In this document: one piece after another, positions 16,734-25,916 of the stretch | Layout of the letters: each line of letters starts with the position of its first letter | How positions within the stretch are numbered: the first letter of the stretch is position 1 | From: Saprospiraceae bacterium | Lineage (GTDB): Bacteria; Bacteroidota; Bacteroidia; Chitinophagales; Saprospiraceae | Length of the DNA: 60,261 bases | Direction: 5' to 3' | NCBI GenBank assembly: GCA_017985675.1 | Contig: JAGNXB010000014.1 | Span: 1 to 60,261, forward strand | Made by a program: the position numbers and the translations under genes | Notes under the pieces: model-generated | What the model was told of the DNA's origin: nothing | What the model saw: only the letters and a program-made list of their open reading frames with translations | Database searches by the model: none

Positions 16734-18782
16734 CTAAACGGCTTTTTTTGCCACCATGGTCAATATGGTTGCCATAGCCACCGTTTCACCTGTTTCGTCA
16801 TACACATCCACTAAAAACTTGACGATACCCTTAGGGATGTCTTCTTCATTGCGCTGTTCCTGATCCACTTTTTCCTTTACGGTGAGCCGCACGCCGATGG
16901 TCATACCAGCATAAACCGGTTTTGTAAACCGGCATTCTTCCAAACCATAATTTAAGAGTACGGGGCCCTTGCCCGGATCAACAAACAGTCCGGCTGCAGC
17001 ACTCAACACAAAATAGCCATGGGCCACCCTTTCTGTAAAAATAGTTCCCTCCAGGGAGGTAGCATCGGTATGTGCATAAAAGTGATCCCAGCTCACATTA
17101 GCAAAGTTGACAATGTCGGATTCGGTCACGGTACGTTTATGCGTAATCACCGTTTCGCCAACATGCAGATCTTCAAAATATTTCCTAAATAAATGCTGGC
17201 CCGGATCCTTGTATAACGCACCAGCTTGAAACTGTTGAGTTACTGCAGTGATTGTTGTAGGCGAACCTTGAATAGCACAACGTTGCAGATAATGCATTAC
17301 GCCGCGTTTGCCGCCCATCTCCTCACCACCACCTGCCCGACCGGGACCACCATGAACCAGCATAGGCATAGGCGAGCCATGGCCTGTACTTTCTTTGGCA
17401 TTTTCTTTATTTAAAATCAGAATACGGCCATGATAAGCGGCAGCTCCGAGTACATATTCACGTGCCAGTTGATCGTCTCCGGTTACCATACTACTAACCA
17501 GCGAACCTTTGCCCATCCGAGCCAAAGTAATAGCTTCGTCCAGGTTTTTATATGGTATAATGGTACTGACTGGACCAAAGGCTTCGATCTCATGCACGCC
17601 GATATGTTCAAATGGTTTTTCTTCCAGCAATAATACCGGAGCCATGAATGCCCCTTTATGGAGGTCACCCCCGAGGATGGAAACCTTGTCGGGGTCGCCG
17701 TAGACAATTTTTGCTGTTTTAGTAAGCAGTGCAATTTTTTCCTGAACCTCTGCCAACTGAGTTCTACCCGCCAAAGCCCCCATACGGACGCCTTCAACAC
17801 GGGGATCACCTATTGTCGTTTTGGCCAGGGCACTGGATAATTCCTTTTGCACTTCGCTAACGTAAGCCTCCGGTACGATTATCCTGCGTATGGCGGTGCA
17901 TTTCTGTCCACATTTGGTGGTCATTTCTTTGCGCACCTCTTTTACAAACAGATCAAATTCCTCCGTGCCCGGGGCAGCATCCTGCCCAAGAATAATGGCA
18001 TTTAATGAGTCGGCCTCCATATTAAACGGAACAGATTCCTCCAGCAATCGGGGTGTTGCTTTGAGCATTCGTCCGGTCGCCGCCGAACCAGTAAAGGTGA
18101 CCACATCCTGATTTTCCACAAAATCGAGAATGCCCCGAGCAGAGCCACAGATCAATTGCAAACTGCCTTCGGGCAGGATTCCTGAAGAGATGATATCGCG
18201 AACCATTGCTTCCGTCAGGTAAGAGGTCACCGTCGCGGGCTTGACAATAGCTGGCATTCCTGCCAATAAATTAACCGCAATTTTTTCCAGCATACCCCAG
18301 ATCGGAAAGTTGAAGGCATTAATATGAATTGCGACACCTTGTTTGGGTACCATGATATGGTGACCAATAAAGGTACCACCCTTGGATAAAGGTGCCAGGT
18401 CGCCATCCACATAATAGGACTGGTTTGGAAACTGGCGTCTCAAGCTGGAATAAGCAAAGAGGTTACCGATACCCCCTTCGATATCTACCCATGAATCGGC
18501 TTTGGTTGCTCCTGTCTGGTAGCTTATAGTGTAATAGTGTTCCTTGCGATCCAGCAGGTATAATGCGAGTGCTTTCAACATTCGACCACGCTCATGAAAG
18601 GTCATTTTACGCAACACGGGTCCGGCTTTGGCACGGGAATAATCCATCATAGCGGCAAAGTCCAATCCCTTCGAACTGGCCACAGCAACAGGTGCGCCTG
18701 TGGACGCGTCCAGCAACAATTCACCATCCACTCCACTTTCAATCCATGCACCGCAAGCGTAATTACCTAAAAGCTTTGCCAT
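16734..18782 (-). CDS. paaZ: Oxepin-CoA hydrolase / semialdehyde dehydrogenase
   Basis: 682 residues, the full bifunctional PaaZ. The N-terminal aldehyde dehydrogenase (~1-520) has general base Glu256 and catalytic Cys295 (KCGQKCTAIRR), the same numbers as in E. coli PaaZ, and NAD-site segments TFTGSAATGRML. The C-terminal MaoC-like hydratase (~535-680; GETVITHKRTVTESDIVNFANVSWDHFYAHTDA) carries the hot-dog Asp/His pair that opens the oxepin-CoA ring. It acts after the epoxidase/isomerase steps of phenylacetate catabolism. paaE lies ~3.4 kb to the left in the opposite orientation. A TACCTTTG promoter box lies 18 bases upstream. No PaaR-like palindrome was found near this start. Confidence 0.93.
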   Translation of the reverse strand: MAKLLGNYACGAWIESGVDGELLLDASTGAPVAVASSKGLDFAAMMDYSRAKAGPVLRKMTFHERGRMLKALALYLLDRKEHYYTISYQTGATKADSWVDIEGGIGNLFAYSSLRRQFPNQSYYVDGDLAPLSKGGTFIGHHIMVPKQGVAIHINAFNFPIWGMLEKIAVNLLAGMPAIVKPATVTSYLTEAMVRDIISSGILPEGSLQLICGSARGILDFVENQDVVTFTGSAATGRMLKATPRLLEESVPFNMEADSLNAIILGQDAAPGTEEFDLFVKEVRKEMTTKCGQKCTAIRRIIVPEAYVSEVQKELSSALAKTTIGDPRVEGVRMGALAGRTQLAEVQEKIALLTKTAKIVYGDPDKVSILGGDLHKGAFMAPVLLLEEKPFEHIGVHEIEAFGPVSTIIPYKNLDEAITLARMGKGSLVSSMVTGDDQLAREYVLGAAAYHGRILILNKENAKESTGHGSPMPMLVHGGPGRAGGGEEMGGKRGVMHYLQRCAIQGSPTTITAVTQQFQAGALYKDPGQHLFRKYFEDLHVGETVITHKRTVTESDIVNFANVSWDHFYAHTDATSLEGTIFTERVAHGYFVLSAAAGLFVDPGKGPVLLNYGLEECRFTKPVYAGMTIGVRLTVKEKVDQEQRNEEDIPKGIVKFLVDVYDETGETVAMATILTMVAKKAV

Positions 18783-18799
18783 AATTCTTTACTTTGGTA

Positions 18800-18807
18800 C
18801 AAAGGTA
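18800..18807 (-). promoter_or_regulatory. Bacteroidota -7 box (TACCTTTG) for paaZ
   Basis: Minus-strand TACCTTTG, an exact TAnnTTTG match, 18 bases before the paaZ ATG. Expected start of transcription is about 18793, leaving a leader of around ten bases. Confidence 0.6.
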
Positions 18808-19016
18808 AAAAAAGCTACACGGGAGGTGGACATGAGCGCTGATTACACTTGGTTTCTCTCGAGGATATCTCCATCCACGCTAAGCAATGACCTAAGAATT
18901 ACAAATCATTTCGTCTGATTTTATTTACCGCTCAACCGCTCTGTTGAACCATTCATCCTATTTGGGTTTATGGAGCAAATAAATAAATCGATGTTTGTGT
19001 CACATAATCAACAGCT

Positions 19017-21410
19017 ATGTTTCGATACACCTTTTTCATTGTACTCTTCCTGGTTCTTCAGGTTGCATTCTTACAAGCACAAACCCAAACCATTCGAGGT
19101 ACAGTCCTTGATCGACATTCGGAGATGCCGCTCATAGGCGCGACCATCCAATTAGTGACGACAAGTACACCCTTGGGTACCGTGACAGATGTCGAGGGCC
19201 GATTTGAGTTGAAGGATGTGCCGGTTGGCCGTCATGCTTTGTCTATCTCCTACCTTGGCTATGAATCCAGTCAGGTGCCAAACATATTGGTTACCGCAGG
19301 CAAGGAAGTTGTACTGAATATTGCGCTTTCTGAATCCGTTATTGCACTAGAGCAAGTCGTGGTGAGTGGTGCACTTGAAAAACAAAAAACCGTAAATGAA
19401 CTAGCCACCATATCAGCCCGGCAATTTAATACAGAAGAAGTATTGCGATATTCAGGAGGTCGGAATGATATTGCCAAACTAGTGGCCAATTTTGCGGGCG
19501 TCGCGGCAAATAATGATGCACGCAATGATATAATCATTCGCGGAAATTCTCCTACCGGGGTTTTGTGGCGGGTAGAGGGCATTCCTATGCCCAACCCCAA
19601 CCACTTCAGCACACTAGGCACAACGGGTGGTCCTGTAAGTGCCTTAAACCCAAATTTAATAGCCGAGTCTGATTTCCTTACAGGTGCATTTCCTGCGGAA
19701 TATGGCAATGCATTGGCTGGTGTATTTGATATCCAATTGCGCAAGGGAAACCGTGAGCGGTATGAGGCGATGTTCCAACTTGGTGCTTTTTCAGGTTTGG
19801 AGGCGCTAATAGAGGGGCCACTAAATCCAAAAGCAGGTGGTTCCTTTGTCGCTGCGTATCGGCATAGTTTTGTCGAATTGGCTAAAGCAGCCAATTTGGA
19901 ATTTGGGACCAATGCCGTGCCACGTTATAAGGATCTTACATTAAATTTGGATTTTGGTAAAACTAAAGCTGGTCGATTTTCTGTCTTTGCCATAGGAGGC
20001 AATAGCGCGATAGATTTTCTTGCGTCAGAAATTGATACAAATGATCTCTTTGCCCGCCCGGACCGTAATGCTTATAACACATCACAATTTGGTGTTGCAG
20101 GTATTAAACATCAATTGTTATTAAGCGAAAAAGCTTATTTGCGCTCAGTGTTTAGTGTATCACACACCGGTGTGAAGTATACAGAAGATGATTTGGAAAT
20201 TGAACCAGGCAATCATTATCCTATTGTCGATGTTTCCGATAATTTGACGGCATACCGCCTCAGTTCGTTTTATAACCAAAAAGTCAATAGCAAACTGACT
20301 TATAGAACGGGAATACTGGTTCAGCATCTGGCATTAAAAACCTTCGTAGATTCGAGAGATAACACACCTGATTATAACAATGATGGACGGCCTGATTGGG
20401 TGGTGGTGCGTGATTTTGACGGAGGATTTCAACAAGCAGAAGTCTGGGTCCAAAGTCAGTATCGAATGAATAATAAGTGGACCTTAAATACCGGAATAAA
20501 TGCATTATTTTTTGGCAAGACGGAAGAATTGGTCATTGAGCCTCGCCTTGCTCTAAATTGGGAATTTGCGTTGAATCAAAAAATAAATCTGGGTTATGGC
20601 ATCCATCATCAGACCCAACCACTACCTGTCTTTTTTTACAGGGATGAACTTCCTGATGGCACCACAATACCTTCGAATGAAAAGCTCAAAATGACACGCA
20701 ATCAGCACCTCATTCTTGCCTATGAATATACTCCTGGTGCAGATTGGCGATTCAGAACTGAATTGTACGCGCAATGGCTGGACAAAGCGCCCGTCGATAA
20801 TTATTCATCATCGTTTTCCATATTAAATGCAGGAGCTGATTTTGTATTTCCTTCCAGGGGAAGTTTGGTCAATGAAGGAACCGGGTTTAATAGGGGTGTA
20901 GAAGTCACTGTAGAAAAATTCTTTTCTAAAAACTATTACGGATTATTAACCGCAAGTGTATTTGAATCAACCTACAAAGGGAGTGATGGTATAAAAAGGA
21001 GTACAGCATTCGATGGTCGCTATGTAGTGAATGTGTTAGCAGGACGCGAATTTGCAATTGGAAAAAGTGGCCGGAATTTCCTGACGCTGGATACTAAATT
21101 CACTACAGCTGGTGGTCGGCCGTTTACTCCGGTAGATCTAGTGGCCAGTCAGACAGAAGGAAAGGAAGTTTTAATTGAGAGCGCTGCGTTCAGTGAACGA
21201 CTGGATGATTATCTGCGATGGGATGTGAAATTTGGATTCCGGATGAATAGTGCCCGTCGTAAAATGTCGCAAACTTTTTTCCTTGATCTGCAGAATGTTA
21301 CGAATAATGAAAATATATTTGCCATGCGTTATAATCCAGTAAGGAATGATGTCGGTCGCATTAATCAAATTGGTTTTTTTCCTGATGTGCTGTATCGGTT
21401 AGAATTTTAA
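19017..21410 (+). CDS. TonB-dependent receptor with carboxypeptidase-like N-terminal domain
   Basis: 797 residues. Signal peptide to ~21; CarboxypepD_reg-like beta domain at ~22-110 (IRGTVLDRHSEMPLIGATIQLV, TDVEGRFELKDVPVGRHALSISYLGYES); plug at ~115-235 (ANFAGVAANNDARNDIIIRGNSPTGVLWRVEGIPMPNPNHF, AEYGNALAGVFDIQLRKGN); barrel to the C-terminal Phe (LYRLEF). The N-terminal domain and lack of a SusD neighbour match Bacteroidetes receptors of unknown substrate. The LytS/LytTR pair that starts 152 bases downstream on the same strand may regulate it or simply be a neighbour. The substrate is not predictable. Confidence 0.88.
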   Translation: MFRYTFFIVLFLVLQVAFLQAQTQTIRGTVLDRHSEMPLIGATIQLVTTSTPLGTVTDVEGRFELKDVPVGRHALSISYLGYESSQVPNILVTAGKEVVLNIALSESVIALEQVVVSGALEKQKTVNELATISARQFNTEEVLRYSGGRNDIAKLVANFAGVAANNDARNDIIIRGNSPTGVLWRVEGIPMPNPNHFSTLGTTGGPVSALNPNLIAESDFLTGAFPAEYGNALAGVFDIQLRKGNRERYEAMFQLGAFSGLEALIEGPLNPKAGGSFVAAYRHSFVELAKAANLEFGTNAVPRYKDLTLNLDFGKTKAGRFSVFAIGGNSAIDFLASEIDTNDLFARPDRNAYNTSQFGVAGIKHQLLLSEKAYLRSVFSVSHTGVKYTEDDLEIEPGNHYPIVDVSDNLTAYRLSSFYNQKVNSKLTYRTGILVQHLALKTFVDSRDNTPDYNNDGRPDWVVVRDFDGGFQQAEVWVQSQYRMNNKWTLNTGINALFFGKTEELVIEPRLALNWEFALNQKINLGYGIHHQTQPLPVFFYRDELPDGTTIPSNEKLKMTRNQHLILAYEYTPGADWRFRTELYAQWLDKAPVDNYSSSFSILNAGADFVFPSRGSLVNEGTGFNRGVEVTVEKFFSKNYYGLLTASVFESTYKGSDGIKRSTAFDGRYVVNVLAGREFAIGKSGRNFLTLDTKFTTAGGRPFTPVDLVASQTEGKEVLIESAAFSERLDDYLRWDVKFGFRMNSARRKMSQTFFLDLQNVTNNENIFAMRYNPVRNDVGRINQIGFFPDVLYRLEF

Positions 21411-21562
21411 TCATTTGATTGAAAAGACCAATGATTGAAGGTCTGAACGATGCCATATAAAAATACCATTTACTTTTACGATTGGCCAGGCCGACAGAAT
21501 TGTGCGCATTTGAACATGAATGAAGAACATATACAACCACATATGTTAAATTTTAAATTAGG

Positions 21563-22624
21563 ATGAAGTGTACAACGGAGGATTATCTATGTTTTGACGA
21601 CCGTTTGTTTCGGTTGGTAGGCATCCCTGCGGTAGCGCTAATTATTCCTCCTGTTTTTTTTGGTCAACCGGAATTTGGACTTTCATCTTTTCTCCAGAGC
21701 TTAATTTATACCCTTTTCGTCTGGGAGGGGAATCGATTCATATTCATTTATGCATCCCGCAAATATCCTGACCTGAGATTATGGAAAAAACGGTTGCGGT
21801 TGGTGTTCCTATTTTGTTTTAGTTATACAGCGGTATCCTGTACGCTGGCAGGAATATTGATTTATGCACTATTTCCTGCTTTAGGCCTCACAGTGATAGA
21901 ACCTAATTTTGCAGCAAGCTATGGCGCATCCTACCTGCTATTGCTTGCATTTGGTGCTGTGTATGAAAGTATTCGCTACTTTACCTTATGGAAAACAGCA
22001 CTTGAGGCGAAGGAACATTTGGAACAAGTGCATCTTGCAAGTCAACTCGAAGGATTACGCAATCAGGTCAATCCCCACTTTTTATTCAACAGTTTAAACA
22101 CACTAACCTGGCTGATAAGTGAAAACCAGGACAAGGCCATTCATTTTGTACAAAAATTAAGCAAAGTATATCGGTATGTTTTGGAAAGTCGGGAGTCAAC
22201 CCTTGTCTCACTGGAGGAAGAAAGGACTTTTCTTGATGCTTACCTATACTTATTAAAAGAGCGATTTGGTGAAAATCTCCGAATTAATCTTGATCGATTT
22301 CCTGTTTTAACGGCGTGGCAAATTGTGCCCTTATCTTTGCAACTGCTGGTAGAGAATGCCATCAAACACAATATTGTATCCAGTGAACATCCTTTACATT
22401 TGGAACTATTTGAGGAGGGCACGTTTCTGATCGTACGAAATAATTTACAGAAAAAATTACAGGTCCAGGAATCCACTGGTGTTGGGCTAGCCAACATACG
22501 CCAGCGATATAAAATGATAAACAATCTTGAAGTTGAGATCCAGATGAGCGATACACATTATGCTGTACATCTACCGTTGATTCCTAAATATAACATCGAA
22601 AGCTATGAACGTTTTGATCATTGA
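21563..22624 (+). CDS. LytS/YehU-type sensor histidine kinase
   Basis: 353 residues. Four hydrophobic helices fill residues ~18-145, followed by a linker and the His_kinase domain with QVNPHFLFNSLNTLTWLI, in which the phosphoacceptor is His172. The ATPase domain has PLSLQLLVENAIKHN (N box) and STGVGLANIRQRY (G box). The sensor part has no extracytoplasmic domain of note, so it probably senses a membrane signal. Its 3' end overlaps the response regulator gene by 20 bases, giving a tight pair. Confidence 0.9.
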   Translation: MKCTTEDYLCFDDRLFRLVGIPAVALIIPPVFFGQPEFGLSSFLQSLIYTLFVWEGNRFIFIYASRKYPDLRLWKKRLRLVFLFCFSYTAVSCTLAGILIYALFPALGLTVIEPNFAASYGASYLLLLAFGAVYESIRYFTLWKTALEAKEHLEQVHLASQLEGLRNQVNPHFLFNSLNTLTWLISENQDKAIHFVQKLSKVYRYVLESRESTLVSLEEERTFLDAYLYLLKERFGENLRINLDRFPVLTAWQIVPLSLQLLVENAIKHNIVSSEHPLHLELFEEGTFLIVRNNLQKKLQVQESTGVGLANIRQRYKMINNLEVEIQMSDTHYAVHLPLIPKYNIESYERFDH

Positions 22625-23354
22625 AGATGAAATTCCTGCTGCAAAACAAATCCAAAAGTTACTTGGACAGGAGACAATCAAAATTGACGTGCTCGATGTG
22701 CTGGATAGTGTTGAGGCTTCTGTAAGATGGCTCAATCAGCATCCAACACCTGATCTGATTATTATGGATATTCAGATTGCGGATGGTTTAAGTTTTGAAA
22801 TTTTCAATCAGGTAAATATTACCTGTCCTGTAATATTTACGACTGCTTTTGACCAATATGCCATTCAAGCTTTCCGGGTAAATGCAATAGATTATCTACT
22901 TAAACCCATTGATCCGGATCATTTCAAGGCAGCTATAGCCCGCCTTGAAAATAACAAGTCTTTTTATCCATTGGACAAGGAGCTATTGAATGTTTTAACG
23001 AATACTTCCAAAACCTATAAAAGCCGATTTTTAATATCCATTGGATCCAATCTAATCCCTGTTTCGTCTGTGGATATTGCCTGGTTTTGTGCAGAAGAAG
23101 GCATCACCCTGGCCTATACCAGGGAAGGACGTAAACATACGATTGAGCACACGCTGGAAGAGTTGGAACGACTGCTGGACCCACGCCAATTTTTCCGAAT
23201 CAGTCGCGGTTATATGGTGAATCTTTTGGCGGTAAAAAAAATAAGTCCCTATTTCTCGGGCCGCTTAAAATTGGAATTACATCCGGCACCAACCGCAGAG
23301 ATCTTTGTGAGTCGCATGCGGGTAAACGACTTTAAAACATGGATGAGCGAATAG
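22605..23354 (+). CDS. LytTR-type response regulator
   Basis: 249 residues. Receiver domain at ~1-120 with acidic pair Glu7/Asp8, phosphoacceptor Asp55 (LIIMDIQ), Thr at FTTAFDQ and Lys in YLLKPID. The C-terminal LytTR DNA-binding domain (~145-248) shows IAWFCAEEGITLAYTREGRKHTIEHTLEELE, FFRISRGYMVNLLAVKKI and the final LELHPAPTAEIFVSRMRVNDFKTWM. It is the cognate partner of the kinase whose gene it overlaps. Targets are unknown; LytTR proteins normally bind direct repeats near the -35/-33 region of their targets. Confidence 0.92.
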   Translation: MNVLIIEDEIPAAKQIQKLLGQETIKIDVLDVLDSVEASVRWLNQHPTPDLIIMDIQIADGLSFEIFNQVNITCPVIFTTAFDQYAIQAFRVNAIDYLLKPIDPDHFKAAIARLENNKSFYPLDKELLNVLTNTSKTYKSRFLISIGSNLIPVSSVDIAWFCAEEGITLAYTREGRKHTIEHTLEELERLLDPRQFFRISRGYMVNLLAVKKISPYFSGRLKLELHPAPTAEIFVSRMRVNDFKTWMSE

Positions 23355-23486
23355 GGAAAGGCGCTGGATACGCGATTTATAACACGAATAAATCCGGACC
23401 GCATGAAAACCATTTTAAACTAATGGGTATCTTTGCGATCCGGAAAATCGTCCGTTATTCAACAATGCTGATCAAAATTGAATGCA

Positions 23487-24005
23487 TTAGATAAATACGA
23501 TCTGTGATCCTTCTGCGGATGCGCGTTCGTAAAAATCTCCTATGGTAAGCACATCCTCAACCCCTTCAAACAGATCTGCTTTTGTTAAATGGAACATGTC
23601 CATCGCTAGTTTGCAGGCATACAGATCAACACCGGAGTCAGAAAGAATTTCCATAAATTCACCAACCGGTGGAATATCCAGGCGGTCAAGCTCCTTCTGC
23701 ATCATTTTAGTGGCCATAGCTTCCATACCGGGTAATCCGCCAAGCAATGTAGGAATATGCATAGCTGGATTACCTACTGTGGCAATGTGGAGGTGATCCA
23801 TACTTTTTTTGTTGATGGCCTCTAGTCCAAAGAAAGTAAAAAATATGGACGCGTCCAAACCTTCTGCCCGGGCACCATTTGCCATCACCATGACGGCATA
23901 AACACTGTCCAGTGAAGCTTTGCTTAAAATGAAACACATCTTTTTGAGATGCTTTTTGTTCGCTGTTTTTGCCGGCATGGCATCAATCATTTGTTCCGTA
24001 TTCAT
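23487..24005 (-). CDS. DsrE2-type sulfur-handling protein
   Basis: 172 residues of the DsrE/DsrF-like superfamily, large DsrE2 type. KKMCFILSKASLDSVYAVMVMANGARAEGLDASIFFTFFGLEAI is the family's first half, and GVDLYACKLAMDMF holds the conserved cysteine expected to carry persulfide sulfur. Last gene of a three-gene unit with SQR and TusE. In sulfur oxidisers DsrE2 partners TusA in cytoplasmic sulfur transfer; no tusA or rhodanese gene is visible here. No strong membrane anchor is seen, unlike some DsrE2 proteins. Confidence 0.85.
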   Translation of the reverse strand: MNTEQMIDAMPAKTANKKHLKKMCFILSKASLDSVYAVMVMANGARAEGLDASIFFTFFGLEAINKKSMDHLHIATVGNPAMHIPTLLGGLPGMEAMATKMMQKELDRLDIPPVGEFMEILSDSGVDLYACKLAMDMFHLTKADLFEGVEDVLTIGDFYERASAEGSQIVFI

Positions 24006-24024
24006 GATAAGTTATTATTTTAGA

Positions 24025-24333
24025 TTACACACAACTCGCTGGTTTGGGAATTCCGGCAATTTTAGTTGCCTTTTTTAACGGTCCACCAGGAAAGAGATCA
24101 TAGAATTCTTTAATTGAGACAACATCGCTATTTTTAATTTTCCGTATGGATAGCGCCTCGCCCTTTTGGAATTCATTTTGCAAATACGAAATGATCTCCC
24201 AGTGTCTGTCTGTCATAGCAATACCTTCTTCCTCAGCAATGGCAATCCCTATTTGACGATCCCATTGGTCAAAATGCTCGAGGTAGCCTTCTTCGTTTAC
24301 ATCAATTTGTTTTGAAAACAGTTCCTTAATCAT
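24025..24333 (-). CDS. TusE/DsrC-family sulfur carrier, TusE-like cysteine set
   Basis: 102 residues of the DsrC/TusE fold: GYLEHFDQWDRQIGIAIAEEEGI, LTDRHW-like AMTDRHWEIISYLQNEF, and the C-terminal arm FPGGPLKKATKIAGIPKP followed by ASCV. The penultimate Cys101 (CysA) is present, while the second DsrC cysteine (CysB, normally in QACKIAG) is Thr in KATKIAG. By family knowledge this makes it a TusE-type sulfur carrier and not a canonical DsrC of dissimilatory sulfur metabolism. It sits between the SQR and DsrE2 genes with gaps of 20 bases each. Confidence 0.9.
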   Translation of the reverse strand: MIKELFSKQIDVNEEGYLEHFDQWDRQIGIAIAEEEGIAMTDRHWEIISYLQNEFQKGEALSIRKIKNSDVVSIKEFYDLFPGGPLKKATKIAGIPKPASCV

Positions 24334-24353
24334 GATAAATTAAATTGGATGAA

Positions 24354-25619
24354 TTAATCCTGCAGTACAGGCTTGCGTTCGATTTTAGGTTTAATGTCTT
24401 TCCCGGCAATGTTCATTTTCGGACTGATTAATGGCAACTTTCTAGCAGGTAACAACATATTCCAATATACCCACTTAAAAGCCATTTTACCCCAGTGATT
24501 GATCCGGCTCTCCTTTAATAGTCTTAAGGGACCGATACCAGCAATTGGAAAAGTACCGGTGACGGGCTCCTGATCATAATTAAAGTCAATAAGCAGTGCC
24601 TTGCCTTTGCCTGTTTCAATGAAACAATTTGCATGACCATCGAAATCAGGTTTTAAGGCTTTACCACCTATATACCTCAATATATTCTCCGTTAATAAAT
24701 CGGCCTCAAAATGGGCTACTGATCCTGCTTTGGATGTGGGCACATTTGTAGCATCACCCAGGATAAAGATATCGGGATAGACTTTAGATTGTAGCGTATG
24801 TTTGTCTGTTGGAACAAATCTCGCATCGTCTCCCATGCCAGATCGTGCTATACACTTATTACCGAGGTTTGGAGGTACCGTGACAAGCAGATCATAGCGC
24901 ACCTCACGACCCTCATAGTCCACAATTTTTTTCTCGAGATTATCTACATGTTCGATAGAAAAATCAGCAACTACCTCAATATCTTTTTCCTTGAGCAAAT
25001 GACCCAATTTTTCTGAGGCCACAGGTTTGGTAAATGCGCCACTCATAGGTGTAACGTATACAATTTCTACCCTATCACGCATTCCCTTTTTGTAAAAAAA
25101 ATCATCTGCTAAAAAGGCGAATTCCAGAGGTGCCACCGGACATTTGATTGGCGTTTCACAAATATGTACGACTAATCGGCCTCCTTCCCAATGCGTCAAT
25201 TTTTCCCTTAATGCCTTTGCACCTTCAAAAGTGTAAAAATCAAAAACATCTACATACCAATTATCCATCATGCCCTCAACCTCTTCCGGAGCAGGTTGTG
25301 TTCCAGTGGCAATTACGAGCAAATCGTAATCCAAAGATTTACCATCAGAAAGAAAGACGCTTTTTGTCTTTGGGTCAATCCGGTCTATTCCGGAAGCTAT
25401 AAATTGACTTGAAGAAGGTAACTGAGTCCGAATGTCCCTACGAATATCAGCCTCCGTATATTTTCCAAATGGGTAAAAAAGAAATCCTGGTTGATAATAG
25501 TGATAGCGGGATTCATCAACGACGGTGACCTCAAATTCTTTGTGATCGAGCGCCTTATGGAGATGATTGGCCATCATGGTTCCTGCCGAACCTGCACCTA
25601 ATATGATAATTTTTTTCAT
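24354..25619 (-). CDS. Sulfide:quinone oxidoreductase-like flavoprotein
   Basis: 421 residues from the second Met (MKKIIILGAGSAG, 25619); the frame begins at 25628. FAD site GAGSAGTMMANHL (8-20), conserved SQR segment YHYYQPGFLFYPFGKY (39-54), ATGTQPAPEE (~105), CPVAP with Cys160, and the second FAD motif IFILGDATNVPTSKAG (284-299). Candidate redox cysteines are 154, 160, 256 and 332. A hydrophobic-amphipathic C-terminus would dock to the membrane. The enzyme oxidises sulfide, delivering electrons to quinone and sulfur to an acceptor; TusE and DsrE2 encoded just downstream are the obvious carriers. Discrimination from related NDH-2-like enzymes rests on the Cys160 and YQPGFLF motifs. Confidence 0.85.
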   Translation of the reverse strand: MKKIIILGAGSAGTMMANHLHKALDHKEFEVTVVDESRYHYYQPGFLFYPFGKYTEADIRRDIRTQLPSSSQFIASGIDRIDPKTKSVFLSDGKSLDYDLLVIATGTQPAPEEVEGMMDNWYVDVFDFYTFEGAKALREKLTHWEGGRLVVHICETPIKCPVAPLEFAFLADDFFYKKGMRDRVEIVYVTPMSGAFTKPVASEKLGHLLKEKDIEVVADFSIEHVDNLEKKIVDYEGREVRYDLLVTVPPNLGNKCIARSGMGDDARFVPTDKHTLQSKVYPDIFILGDATNVPTSKAGSVAHFEADLLTENILRYIGGKALKPDFDGHANCFIETGKGKALLIDFNYDQEPVTGTFPIAGIGPLRLLKESRINHWGKMAFKWVYWNMLLPARKLPLISPKMNIAGKDIKPKIERKPVLQD

Positions 25620-25846
25620 TTCGATCAAACTTTATTCGGAAGAGATTATTTCTGTATCTGTCACAAAGGTCCTCCCAATTGGTGTGGGGTTATTGTAATT
25701 AGAATCACCAAAACACATGATTTCAAATGAGAAAAAGGTCTGACATTGGGATTGAAGAGGCAACTTTTGTGATGTCTATTACTCTTCTAATTGATTATTA
25801 TCATCTGGTGTTGGATTGGAGTGAATATTGGATTTAACAGGAACCA

Positions 25847-25889
25847 CCTTGCCTTAGAAAAACATATGAATCACTTCGGGTAGGCAAGG
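25847..25889. promoter_or_regulatory. Inverted repeat upstream of the queD promoter box
   Basis: Perfect 8-bp arms ccttgcct (25847-25854) and aggcaagg (25882-25889), 27 bases apart, ending 5 bases before TATCTTTG. The right arm would lie between -7 and -33 of the queD promoter, so the pair could bind a dimeric regulator; it is not transcribed from that promoter. Confidence 0.45.
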
Positions 25890-25894
25890 ATGCA

Positions 25895-25902
25895 TATCTT
25901 TG
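25895..25902 (+). promoter_or_regulatory. Bacteroidota -7 box (TATCTTTG) for queD
   Basis: Exact TAnnTTTG match, predicting a start near 25909 and a ~73-base leader before queD that contains a short upstream frame. Confidence 0.6.
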
Positions 25903-25916
25903 TGGCACTGGGCAAC

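Noticed and set aside
24025..24333. Canonical DsrC of dissimilatory sulfite reduction
   Set aside because: The second conserved cysteine is replaced by Thr (KATKIAG), and no dsrAB genes are present, so TusE-like is preferred.
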